A stretch of DNA of 64,000 nucleotides, taken from positions 1 through 64,000 of the forward strand of contig CALLPE010000026.1 of the NCBI GenBank assembly GCA_938015445.1. The letters are read 5' to 3'. Within the stretch, counting starts at the first letter, position 1; each line of letters opens with the position of its first letter. This stretch comes from an uncultured Pirellulales bacterium (lineage in GTDB: Bacteria; Planctomycetota; Planctomycetia; Pirellulales; Thermoguttaceae). The position numbers and the translations under genes were made by a program. Positions 1 through 7,414 of the stretch are shown here, piece after piece. The notes under the pieces were generated by a model that saw nothing but the letters and a program-made list of their open reading frames with translations, was not told the origin of the DNA and ran no database searches.

Positions 1-279
1 ACGGACGCTAAACGCCGAACGCGACGATAATTAGAGAACTCTTTGGCGGGCTGTCGCGGTAACAGGTTGCTAGTGGCGATGAAGCACGTAGCACCGCCGG
101 CATAGCATTCGGGGTCAGCCTGCACCGCCGGACCACCAGCCCGCCCGGCATCATAGCCGCAGCCACTTGGCCGGAAATCGACATAGCCTGTTTGCTGCAA
201 GTTTGTTAATCTTCCCACGTTGCGGCAATGAGGCTGGAGGACTGGCTACCTCTTTAAGCGCATATTGTACCACCCGGCT
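1..279. other. Leading non-coding stretch
   Basis: No convincing coding frame, RNA gene or repeat is visible here. It lies upstream of the first TPR gene and may hold its promoter, but I see no clear -35/-10 pair. Confidence 0.4.
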
Positions 280-1245
280 ATGGGCATGGCGTGCTGCGAT
301 GAACATCGAGAACCCCTGCCGCGCGTGGCCGCCATGGGAGGCGGTGCGCTGGCGCGGGGCGTGGTGTTAATCGTCGGCGTGTGCCTTTGCGCGTGGCTGT
401 GGGGATGTCGGCTGGCCGGCCGATACGATGCCGTCTCGCAGTCCCTGGCTGCGTCGCGCCAGCTTTCGCGCGAGGGCATGGCGGCGCTGGAACAGGGGCA
501 ACTCCAGCAGGCCGAGCAGCTCTTGGCTAAAGCCGTTAAAATCTGTCCGGCGGACGTCGAAGCCCGGCGGCGTTATGCCGAAGTCCTGTGGCTGCGCGGC
601 GCGCATCGGCACGCGATGGCCGAAATCCAAGAGGCTTTGAAGCAATCGGCTGACGACGCGACGCTGTGGGGCCGCTTAGCGGAAATGCAACTGGCTACCG
701 GCCGTGTGGACTTGGCGCGACAAAGTGCCGAGAAGGCAATCGAGCTGGCGCCCCGCTCGGCAGCAGGCTGGGCTGTGCGTAGTCAAGTGATGGCCGCCGG
801 CGGACAGCTTCGACAAGCGCTGGCCGACGCCCAGCGCGCGCTGGGCTACGCCCCAGAAGACAAGTCGGTGCTCCTACAGATCGCCAAACTCTACCGGCAG
901 CTCAACGAACCGCACCGCGCCTTGCAAACCCTACAGACGTTGGCCGACTGCTATCATCCGGGCCAAGAGCCGCCAGAGGTCTTAGCACTGACCGGCGAGG
1001 CCCAACTGGCCTTGGGCCGCGCCGATGAGGCTGCCGAGACGCTGACCGCGGCAGTGCGGCGCGGAAACGCATCGGCAGAGGTGTGGTGCCAGTTGGCAGA
1101 AGCGCTGTGGCTATCCGGGCGGCGGGCGGAGGCCATCGGGGCGGCCCAGCAAGCCCTGGCAATCCAACCGGCACATCCGGCGGCCAAGGCGTTGTTGCAG
1201 CGGTTTGAAATAGCGCGGCAAAACCAGCCGAGTTCGCACCGCTAA
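280..1245 (+). CDS. TPR-repeat protein with N-terminal membrane anchor
   Basis: This 321-residue protein has a hydrophobic segment near residues 25-45 (GVVLIVGVCLCAWLWGC) that could be a signal anchor, or a poor lipobox ending at Cys. After it comes an Ala/Leu/Gln-rich helical array of about seven TPR units, with recurrent signatures such as GRVDLARQSAEKAIELAP, GQLRQALADAQRALGYAP and GRRAEAIGAAQQALAIQP. TPR arrays are protein-binding scaffolds, so an envelope-bound adaptor role facing the periplasm is likely; the partner is unknown. The frame is open from a TTG at 265. I chose ATG 280, but ATG 286 and ATG 334 (just before the hydrophobic segment) are also possible because no strong ribosome site decides between them. 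Confidence 0.75.
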   Translation: MGMACCDEHREPLPRVAAMGGGALARGVVLIVGVCLCAWLWGCRLAGRYDAVSQSLAASRQLSREGMAALEQGQLQQAEQLLAKAVKICPADVEARRRYAEVLWLRGAHRHAMAEIQEALKQSADDATLWGRLAEMQLATGRVDLARQSAEKAIELAPRSAAGWAVRSQVMAAGGQLRQALADAQRALGYAPEDKSVLLQIAKLYRQLNEPHRALQTLQTLADCYHPGQEPPEVLALTGEAQLALGRADEAAETLTAAVRRGNASAEVWCQLAEALWLSGRRAEAIGAAQQALAIQPAHPAAKALLQRFEIARQNQPSSHR

Positions 1246-1379
1246 GCCTTGCGCCACCGGGGTTGCGTCGGTCGAAGAGGCGCTGCATCGGGCTGCCTCG
1301 GGGTGTGCGATACGAGGCTTTTCCGCCAGCGGGGTGACCGAGCGAGCCTCCCAGCCGCAAAGTTCCGCGGCAGACTGCC

Positions 1380-1407
1380 TTGCAACGGCCGCCGGTTGCG
1401 GTAAACT
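1380..1407 (+). promoter_or_regulatory. Candidate sigma70 promoter for rpmB
   Basis: TTGCAA (1380-1385) and TAAACT (1402-1407) are separated by 16 bp and lie about 56 bp upstream of the L28 start. Both hexamers match the bacterial consensus only partly, so this is a tentative call. Confidence 0.3.
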
Positions 1408-1463
1408 AGAGATTTCGATTTGCCGTCGGCTACGTTCCCGGCGAAGCAGCAACGGAGAAGCGT

Positions 1464-1739
1464 ATGGGCCAACAGTGCCAGATTTGCGGAAAGAAGCCCG
1501 CGTTGGGCAATCAAGTCACCCATCGTGGTAAGGCTAAATACCTAGGTGGCGTCGGTACAAAGATTACCGGCATCAGCCGGCGGAAGTTCAAGCCTAATTT
1601 GCAGCGGGTGCGGGTAACGTTGCCCGAGGGTGGCAACCGGACGGTTCGGGTATGCACGCAGTGCATCCGCAGCGGGGTGGTGACCAAACGCATCCGCAGC
1701 AAGCCGTTCAGTTTGCCGAAGACCGTGGCCCAACATTAG
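1464..1739 (+). CDS. rpmB: 50S ribosomal protein L28
   Basis: L28 is a component of the large ribosomal subunit. The 91-residue product has the expected family pattern: an N-terminal CQICGKKP, the central GNQVTHRGKAK and RRKFKPNLQ blocks, then RVCTQCIRSG. Two CxxC pairs (CQIC and CTQC) mark it as the zinc-binding form of L28, which has a paralogous Cys-free form in some bacteria. A GGAG about 6 bp upstream supports ATG 1464. It is followed at 200 bp by gatC in the same direction. Length and conservation leave little doubt. Confidence 0.97.
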   Translation: MGQQCQICGKKPALGNQVTHRGKAKYLGGVGTKITGISRRKFKPNLQRVRVTLPEGGNRTVRVCTQCIRSGVVTKRIRSKPFSLPKTVAQH

Positions 1740-1939
1740 TCCGGCCGTTTTGCAGTGTTGCAGTTCTGCAAGAGAGGCATTGCAGCGGCGGTTCGATGGC
1801 GGTGCGGCTGGCTAGATCAGTAGTGCTGTTGTGGTGTAGTCGGCTTGGGTGGCAGTTGGAGGACGCGCTGCGGTGATTGTCCTGCACCGCTGGAGAAGCC
1901 ATCTGTGATAGCAGGCGTGAGGCAAGGTTTTCGCACCCC

Positions 1940-2233
1940 ATGAGTATTTCTCCAGCAGAAGTGGAAAAAGTGGCCTTGCTTGCCCGTCTGTTGCTTGATG
2001 AGCAAGAGCTTCGGACTATGACCACCCAACTGGCCGCGATCTTGGAGTACGTGGAGCTTCTCAAGGAGGTCGATACTGAAGGGGTGGAGCCTTTTTCTCA
2101 TCCTCTGGAACTGTGTGGCGTGTTTCGGCCCGACGAAATCAAGGCCAGCCTGGACCGCCAGGAGGCCCTGCGCAACGCTCCAGAACACGATGGCCAATTC
2201 TATCTTGTTCCGGCGATGTTAGGGGAGATATAG
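1940..2233 (+). CDS. gatC: Asp/Glu-tRNA(Asn/Gln) amidotransferase subunit C
   Basis: GatC is the small subunit that stabilises GatA-GatB in the tRNA-dependent amidotransferase, which converts Glu-tRNA(Gln) or Asp-tRNA(Asn) to the amide form. The 97-residue product has the usual length and signatures: SPAEVEKVALLARL at the start, ILEYVELLKEVDTEGVEP in the middle, and a C-terminal DGQFYLVPAML ending. The frame is open further upstream to 1877, but ATG 1940 gives the normal family N-terminus (MSISPAEVEKVA). gatA follows after 69 bp. gatB is not in this window. Confidence 0.95.
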   Translation: MSISPAEVEKVALLARLLLDEQELRTMTTQLAAILEYVELLKEVDTEGVEPFSHPLELCGVFRPDEIKASLDRQEALRNAPEHDGQFYLVPAMLGEI

Positions 2234-2302
2234 CCGGTGCGTTGTGTCCCCCCGGCCAGACGCGCCGCATGGCGGCCAGCAGTGCGCAACGGGGTCACTT
2301 GC

Positions 2303-3838
2303 ATGTCGCTTGGCAACTGCACGGCTGGCGAGTTGTTGCATGAGATTCAGACCGGCCAGACGACTGCCGTGGATGTGGTCCGGGCGTTCCTAGAACGCAT
2401 CGAGCGGTACGAGCCGCAGATCAAGGCCTTCCTGTACGTCGATGCTCAAGCAGCCCTGGAGCAAGCCGAGATCATCGACCGTCGTCGGCGCAATGGATGT
2501 GCCTTAGGCCGCTTGGCAGGGTTGCCGGTGGCGATCAAAGATGTGCTGTGCGCCAAGGGCCAACCCACCACTTGTGCGTCAAAGATGCTGGAGAACTTCC
2601 GGCCGCCGTATGATGCCACAGTCGTTTCTCGGCTGAAGGCGGCTGACGCGGTGCTCATCGGACGGACGAACATGGACGAGTTCGCCATGGGGGCTTCGAC
2701 CGAGAACTCGGCCTTCTTCCCTACGCGCAATCCATGGAATACCCAGTACATCCCCGGCGGCTCCAGCGGCGGGTCGGCCGCCTGCGTAGCCGCCCGGCTG
2801 GCCCCCCTGGCATTGGGAAGCGACACCGGCGGGTCGATCCGCTCGCCTTCGGCACTTTGTGGGGTGACGGGGCTGAAGCCCAGTTACGGCCGGGTGAGCC
2901 GCTACGGGCTGGTGGCGTTCGCAAGCAGCCTCGATCAGGTAGGGCCAATCACCCAGACGGCCGAAGACGCGGCACTGCTGTTGGAGGTCATCGCCGGCTA
3001 CGATCCCTTGGATTCGACCTCCGCGAATCTGCCCGTGCCTCCTTACAGCCAGACTGTGCGCAACCCGCTTAAACAGCTTCGGCTGGGTGTGGTCCGCGAG
3101 CATTACGGGCCGGGGCTAGATGGGGAAGTCGAACAAGCGGTTCGTCAGGCGGTGCGGGTCTTCAAGTCGTTGGGCGCTACGGTACACGAAGTTTCTTTGC
3201 CGCATAGCAAATATGCGGTGGCCACGTACTACATAGTCTCTTCGTGTGAAGCCAGCAGCAATCTGGCCCGCTACGACGGAGTTCACTACGGCTACCGAAC
3301 CAACGTCAAGCAGATGCTGGCCGAGCTGGAGGAAAAACGCAATGCTTTGCGGGCCGCCCGCGACCCAGCGGCCTTGCGCGAGCTAGACAGCGCGCTGGTA
3401 ACCATGTACCGCCGCACGCGCTCCGAAGGATTCGGGCCGGAGGTCAAACGCCGCATCATGCTGGGCACCTACGCCCTCAGTGCCGGCTACTACGACGCCT
3501 ATTATAAGAAAGCTTCCAAGGTGCGGCGGCTGATTCGCGACGACTACCACCGCGCGTTTGAACAGGTGGATGTGATAGTCGGCCCCGTTACGCCCACGCC
3601 CGCCTTCAAGCTGGGCGAAAAGCTCGACGACCCGCTGGCCATGTATCTGCTGGACCTGTACACGGTGGGAGCCAACCTGGTGGGGTTGCCGGGGATGTCG
3701 ATTCCTTGTGGGTTCTCGTCCGCGGGACTGCCTATAGGGCTGCACTTGGAAGGCCCGCCGTTTGCCGAAGAGCGGTTGCTCCGCGCCGCCCAGATGTACC
3801 AGACGGTTACCGACTGGCATCAGCGGCAGCCTAGGTAA
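2303..3838 (+). CDS. gatA: Asp/Glu-tRNA(Asn/Gln) amidotransferase subunit A
   Basis: GatA is the amidase subunit that releases ammonia from glutamine for transamidation of mischarged tRNA. The amidase-signature catalytic triad is visible: Lys in PVAIKDVLC, Ser in the GGSSGGSAAC loop, and the nucleophilic Ser in GSDTGGSIRSP. The MDEFAMGASTENSAF block is typical of GatA. At 511 residues it is a normal size. The frame is open from 2237, but the N-terminus MSLGNCTAGELLHEI beginning at 2303 fits the family better than the Arg/Pro-rich extension before it. It forms a pair with gatC. Its end is convergent with the M50-HlyD gene, 84 bp away. Confidence 0.95.
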   Translation: MSLGNCTAGELLHEIQTGQTTAVDVVRAFLERIERYEPQIKAFLYVDAQAALEQAEIIDRRRRNGCALGRLAGLPVAIKDVLCAKGQPTTCASKMLENFRPPYDATVVSRLKAADAVLIGRTNMDEFAMGASTENSAFFPTRNPWNTQYIPGGSSGGSAACVAARLAPLALGSDTGGSIRSPSALCGVTGLKPSYGRVSRYGLVAFASSLDQVGPITQTAEDAALLLEVIAGYDPLDSTSANLPVPPYSQTVRNPLKQLRLGVVREHYGPGLDGEVEQAVRQAVRVFKSLGATVHEVSLPHSKYAVATYYIVSSCEASSNLARYDGVHYGYRTNVKQMLAELEEKRNALRAARDPAALRELDSALVTMYRRTRSEGFGPEVKRRIMLGTYALSAGYYDAYYKKASKVRRLIRDDYHRAFEQVDVIVGPVTPTPAFKLGEKLDDPLAMYLLDLYTVGANLVGLPGMSIPCGFSSAGLPIGLHLEGPPFAEERLLRAAQMYQTVTDWHQRQPR

Positions 3839-3858
3839 GGCATCGTGAAGGGCAATTC

Positions 3859-3905
3859 AGGCACGCGCCGCAAAAGCACAATCAAGGCACGCGCCACAAA
3901 GGCAC
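3859..3905. repeat. Short direct repeat between convergent genes
   Basis: AGGCACGCGCCGCAAA at 3859-3874 recurs with one mismatch at 3885-3900 (period 26), and a third partial GGCACGCC follows at 3901. It sits between the gatA stop and the end of the opposing M50-HlyD gene. It is one of several short tandem duplications at gene ends in this window. Confidence 0.7.
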
Positions 3906-3922
3906 GCCCATACAACCCAACG

Positions 3923-6175
3923 CTACATACGGAAGTTGACGGTGTGCCATATCAGCCGCCACAGGCGTTTGCCCAGCGGCATCCAGGTAGTGTACACGCG
4001 GGCCGAACCGCGCAGCCCCAGCCGTAGCACGCCGTCGGGATCGTCCAGCGGGGCCTGCGCCTGATAGCTGCGTCGCAAGGGCCGTTCGATGTTCAACACG
4101 GGGTCGGGTTTGGTGGGCAGTTCTCCCCTGGCGCGCGCCCCGAGCCGCCGGGGAGCAATCTTCAAATCCACGTTCGACACACTCACCAATTGCGTGCGAA
4201 ACGTCCGCTCCGGCAAGGCATAGACCTTGATGTGCACCTCGGGATACTCGCCGCGCGCAAGCATTGCGCGGATTAGGTCCACATCCGCCTCGTCGATCAC
4301 CAGGATGGCTTCGTACCGGGTGGGATCGCCGATCTGACAGAACAGCGTTCCCTCTTCCAGATAAGCGCCGATGTTTTCCGAGTCCAGCGGCGTACCGGAC
4401 CAGGTAGGCAATTGGCCCTCGGGGTCGTGATGGGCGGGGATTTCAGGCGGCGGCAACACGGTGCCGCTGACCGGGGCTGTCAGTTGCAAACGCCGCCAAT
4501 CCTGCAAACGCTTCTCGAGCTGCTCTTCGACGTTCCGTAACGCCTTCTCCAATTGAGCCACTTCGCCTCGACCCGCCTCGCCCTGGCGCCGCCGGGCGTC
4601 CAGTCGGGCCTTGAATCGCTCGCGCTCGCCGGAAAGCTGCACGATCTTCAGCTCCAGCTCGACGTTGCTAAGCCGAGCCAACACCTGCCCGGCCTGAACC
4701 TCGTCCCCTTGGCGCACGTAGCACTCCGCCAGTAGACCGCCCTCGACGGTATCGACATACACCGGGGTGGCATCGCGCGGTTGTATTTCCAAGGTGCAGA
4801 TGATGCTGTGCGGCAACGGCACCAGCAGCACGCCCAGCAGCAGCGTGCCGACCACGGCCAAGCTGGCATACATGCGCGGTTTTTTCACTTTTTCCAATCT
4901 CCCGGGCACGTAGAAGAACTTCGCCACCTTGTACAGTGGCATACCGACAAGTCCCACCAGCGACACCCCAATGATCGTCCAGCCGATAAGTTGCAGCCCG
5001 TATGGCTTGAAGAAGTGGTACAAAAACCATAGTATCGTCGCCAGCACCAGCCAGCGATACACTGCGGCGGCGACGCTGTACAAGACGAAGAACAACTGCC
5101 GGCGCTGCGGCAAGAAGGGGTCTTCCGGCGGCTCTATTCCCAACAGCCACTCTCCCAGCTTATTGCTTAGCAGCGTGGTGGCTTTTTGGCGGAGGTTGGG
5201 TATTTCCACCAGATCCGCCAGCACGTAATAGCCGTCGTAGCGTAGCAACGGGTTACCGTTGAAGACGATGGTGCTGACCGAGCAGACGAACATCACGTTC
5301 AACGCCATGAAGTGCACAAAGCCCGGCTGCGTAAACCACCATACGAAGGTGGCCAGGGCTGCCAACACTACTTCTACGAAGATGCCCGCTGCCCCGATGG
5401 CCGCCCGGTGCCATTTGCTGGGCAGCATCCACGAGTCGGAGACGTTGCAGTACAAACACGGCGTCAGCACTAGGATCATCACGCCCATCTCGTGGCATTC
5501 GCCGCCGAAGTGTTTGCAGGCCAGTCCGTGGCCGAACTCGTGGATGATCTTGGAGACGGCCAGCACCACGGCCATCCACAGTGCATTTTGCAGGGTGAAA
5601 AAATCGTGAAAGGCCGGCAGTCGGCGGCGGAAGGCGTCGAACTCTACTGTCACCAACAGCAGCGCCGCCAGGGCCAACATCAGCCCGCCGATGAGCACCG
5701 GGGCGGAAAAACACCAGCGCACCTTGGGGTAGAGCCAATTGAGCAACCGTTCGGGATCGACGCCGCGGAAGCGGATAGCCAGCAGGTTGGTCCACTTATT
5801 GATCCATTCTTGGCGGCGGCGCTGGCGGCGGCGCTGGCGGAGCTGGTATCCTTGGCCCGGAGCGTCGGCCAAGATCAGTCCGCTGCGGTGGAGCATCCCC
5901 AGGAACTGCTGCAATTCCTCTAGGGAAATTTTTTGCGGAGGGAACCTGGCCTCGAAGCGTTCTTTCAGCTCGTCGAGGCTGATATTTCCATCGAGCATTT
6001 GCAGGATGGCGAACTCTTCCTCCTGAAAGCGAAAGTAATTCAGCCCCAGCGGCTCCTTGACCACCCAGTAAGTCCGGCCCAAATACTGATGCCGCCGGGC
6101 CGATAGGTCTGCCCGTTTTCGCAACGGCAGCTTTCGGGCCGAGCTGGAAAGCAGACTGTCGCGGAGCGTGGCCAT
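3923..6175 (-). CDS. PqqD-like / M50 site-2-protease-like / HlyD fusion membrane protein
   Basis: This is a 750-residue polytopic protein. Residues about 30-105 resemble the PqqD-type peptide-recognition winged helix (FRFQEEEFAILQMLDGN followed by a second helix pair ending in FLGMLHRSGLIL). A basic RRRQRRRQ stretch follows, then several membrane segments carrying HEFGH (about residue 212) and NPLLRYDGYY (about 308), the metal-site motifs of M50 site-2 proteases. The C-terminal third (from about 460) is a lipoyl/HlyD hairpin with YVRQGDEVQAGQVLARL and a coiled coil. ATG 6175 is preceded by GGTGAG; an in-frame TTG at 6193 is an alternative. It is the last gene of a three-gene minus-strand run, 30 bp after the adaptor. 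The role is inferred: export or processing across the inner membrane, substrate unknown. Confidence 0.8.
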   Translation of the reverse strand: MATLRDSLLSSSARKLPLRKRADLSARRHQYLGRTYWVVKEPLGLNYFRFQEEEFAILQMLDGNISLDELKERFEARFPPQKISLEELQQFLGMLHRSGLILADAPGQGYQLRQRRRQRRRQEWINKWTNLLAIRFRGVDPERLLNWLYPKVRWCFSAPVLIGGLMLALAALLLVTVEFDAFRRRLPAFHDFFTLQNALWMAVVLAVSKIIHEFGHGLACKHFGGECHEMGVMILVLTPCLYCNVSDSWMLPSKWHRAAIGAAGIFVEVVLAALATFVWWFTQPGFVHFMALNVMFVCSVSTIVFNGNPLLRYDGYYVLADLVEIPNLRQKATTLLSNKLGEWLLGIEPPEDPFLPQRRQLFFVLYSVAAAVYRWLVLATILWFLYHFFKPYGLQLIGWTIIGVSLVGLVGMPLYKVAKFFYVPGRLEKVKKPRMYASLAVVGTLLLGVLLVPLPHSIICTLEIQPRDATPVYVDTVEGGLLAECYVRQGDEVQAGQVLARLSNVELELKIVQLSGERERFKARLDARRRQGEAGRGEVAQLEKALRNVEEQLEKRLQDWRRLQLTAPVSGTVLPPPEIPAHHDPEGQLPTWSGTPLDSENIGAYLEEGTLFCQIGDPTRYEAILVIDEADVDLIRAMLARGEYPEVHIKVYALPERTFRTQLVSVSNVDLKIAPRRLGARARGELPTKPDPVLNIERPLRRSYQAQAPLDDPDGVLRLGLRGSARVYTTWMPLGKRLWRLIWHTVNFRM

Positions 6176-6205
6176 AAGCTCACCGTATGGCAACCGGCCA
6201 CCCGG

Positions 6206-7135
6206 CTATGGTTTGCTGGGGGAAAGGTGGATGGTCATTTCGGCGGTCATACCCCGTCCCAGCAGCCAGTGGCCGTTCTGCTGGCGGTTCTCCACTTCGG
6301 CACATACGCGAAACTGTCCGCCGGCAGGCACGGTGGGACTGGCGAAATCGACCCGTCCGAAGAAGGTTTCCTCTTGTCCGCGTGCCAGTCTTACCCGCAC
6401 CGTGACCGGTTTGCCGGACACTTCGTTCGGACCGACCTCGGTGCGGTTGACGAACCCTTCTATGCGCAACCGGTCCAGCCGGATGACACGGAGCACGACA
6501 TCGCCGGGCTTGACCCACTCGCCCTGCCGACCGCGAATCTCATCGACGATGCCGTCCAGAGGAGAGATGATCTGCCGCCGCTGGAGACTTTCGTGCGCCA
6601 TGGCCGCCTCGGCCTGCTTGACGTTCACCTTCAACGCAGCGATCCGGCGGTCGGTCTCCGCCTTTTCGATTTCCAACATTGTGCGCTCCCAAGTTAGCCG
6701 CAGCCGGTTGATCTCCGTTTCTGGCACGGTGCCAGGCACGCGCTGATTGGCGACTATCGCCGCCTGGTATTCGGCACGGGCCACGGCAGCAGCAGCCTTG
6801 GCGTAGCGGACATTGACATCGCTGGCCGCTTCTTCCTTGGCGACTTCCCAGTTGAAGCGTGCCACCTTGTAGGCTTCCTGGGCTTCCAGGTCGTCGATAC
6901 GGGCAAGCAAGTCGCCCGCCTTCACCGCATCGCCCTCTTTGACTCGTATCTCTATCAGCACGCCCGCTTCCCGGGCAGGTACACGGGCCTCGCCGTTGAG
7001 CACCGGCCACACCAGACAATTGCTGAGCGTGATGGACTCCGGCGGCGGCTTGGCCGGCGCAGCACCGCCCAGCGCTGGAGCAGCACCGCTGATCAACATG
7101 GCCAAAACGGTAAAAATTGTTGACTTAACTAGCAT
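6206..7135 (-). CDS. HlyD/RND-type periplasmic adaptor (membrane fusion protein)
   Basis: The 309-residue product starts with a clear signal peptide (MLVKSTIFTVLAMLISGAAPALG). It continues with a split biotinyl-lipoyl domain (EAGVLIEIRVKEGDAVKAGDLLARID and ISPLDGIVDEIRGRQGEWVKPGDVVLRV) around a long alpha hairpin, then a beta-barrel. This is the architecture of efflux and type I secretion adaptors that bridge an inner-membrane component to the outer membrane. ATG 7135 gives the signal peptide; the frame is open further to 7273 without a signal-like N-terminus. No RND or ABC pump gene is adjacent. It lies between the GAF-HlyD gene and the M50-HlyD gene and is likely co-transcribed with the latter. 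Confidence 0.85.
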   Translation of the reverse strand: MLVKSTIFTVLAMLISGAAPALGGAAPAKPPPESITLSNCLVWPVLNGEARVPAREAGVLIEIRVKEGDAVKAGDLLARIDDLEAQEAYKVARFNWEVAKEEAASDVNVRYAKAAAAVARAEYQAAIVANQRVPGTVPETEINRLRLTWERTMLEIEKAETDRRIAALKVNVKQAEAAMAHESLQRRQIISPLDGIVDEIRGRQGEWVKPGDVVLRVIRLDRLRIEGFVNRTEVGPNEVSGKPVTVRVRLARGQEETFFGRVDFASPTVPAGGQFRVCAEVENRQQNGHWLLGRGMTAEMTIHLSPSKP

Positions 7136-7414
7136 GTGAATACCTTGTTGCCTTTGGCTGCGGGCGGCGCCTGATGGCCCGACTGTCCATCGGGCAGGGG
7201 GCCTGCCGGCTAACCTCACCGGGCGGAACTGGCGAGCGTCACACCAAGCGCTGGCGTTGCAATGCCCAGGCACGTCGCGCTCCGGCGAAGCTGGCCGACG
7301 CTAACGAGTTGTTCCGGATTGTGCAGCCCTTCTTGCAGCTCGTTGCGGCCCCAAGCTGGGACGTCGAACCTTGCGCGCTGCGCGCAACTGTTACAACCGG
7401 CCGGCAGATGCCCA
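7136..7414. other. Gap within the HlyD cluster
   Basis: 279 bp separate the GAF-HlyD stop from the adaptor start. No coding frame on either strand looks real. The adaptor may therefore have its own promoter, but I cannot point to a convincing one. Confidence 0.35.

Noticed and set aside
1750..1771. Possible terminator after rpmB (TTGCAG ... CTGCAA)
   Set aside because: Only a 6-bp AT-rich stem, ambiguous pairing and no T-tract.
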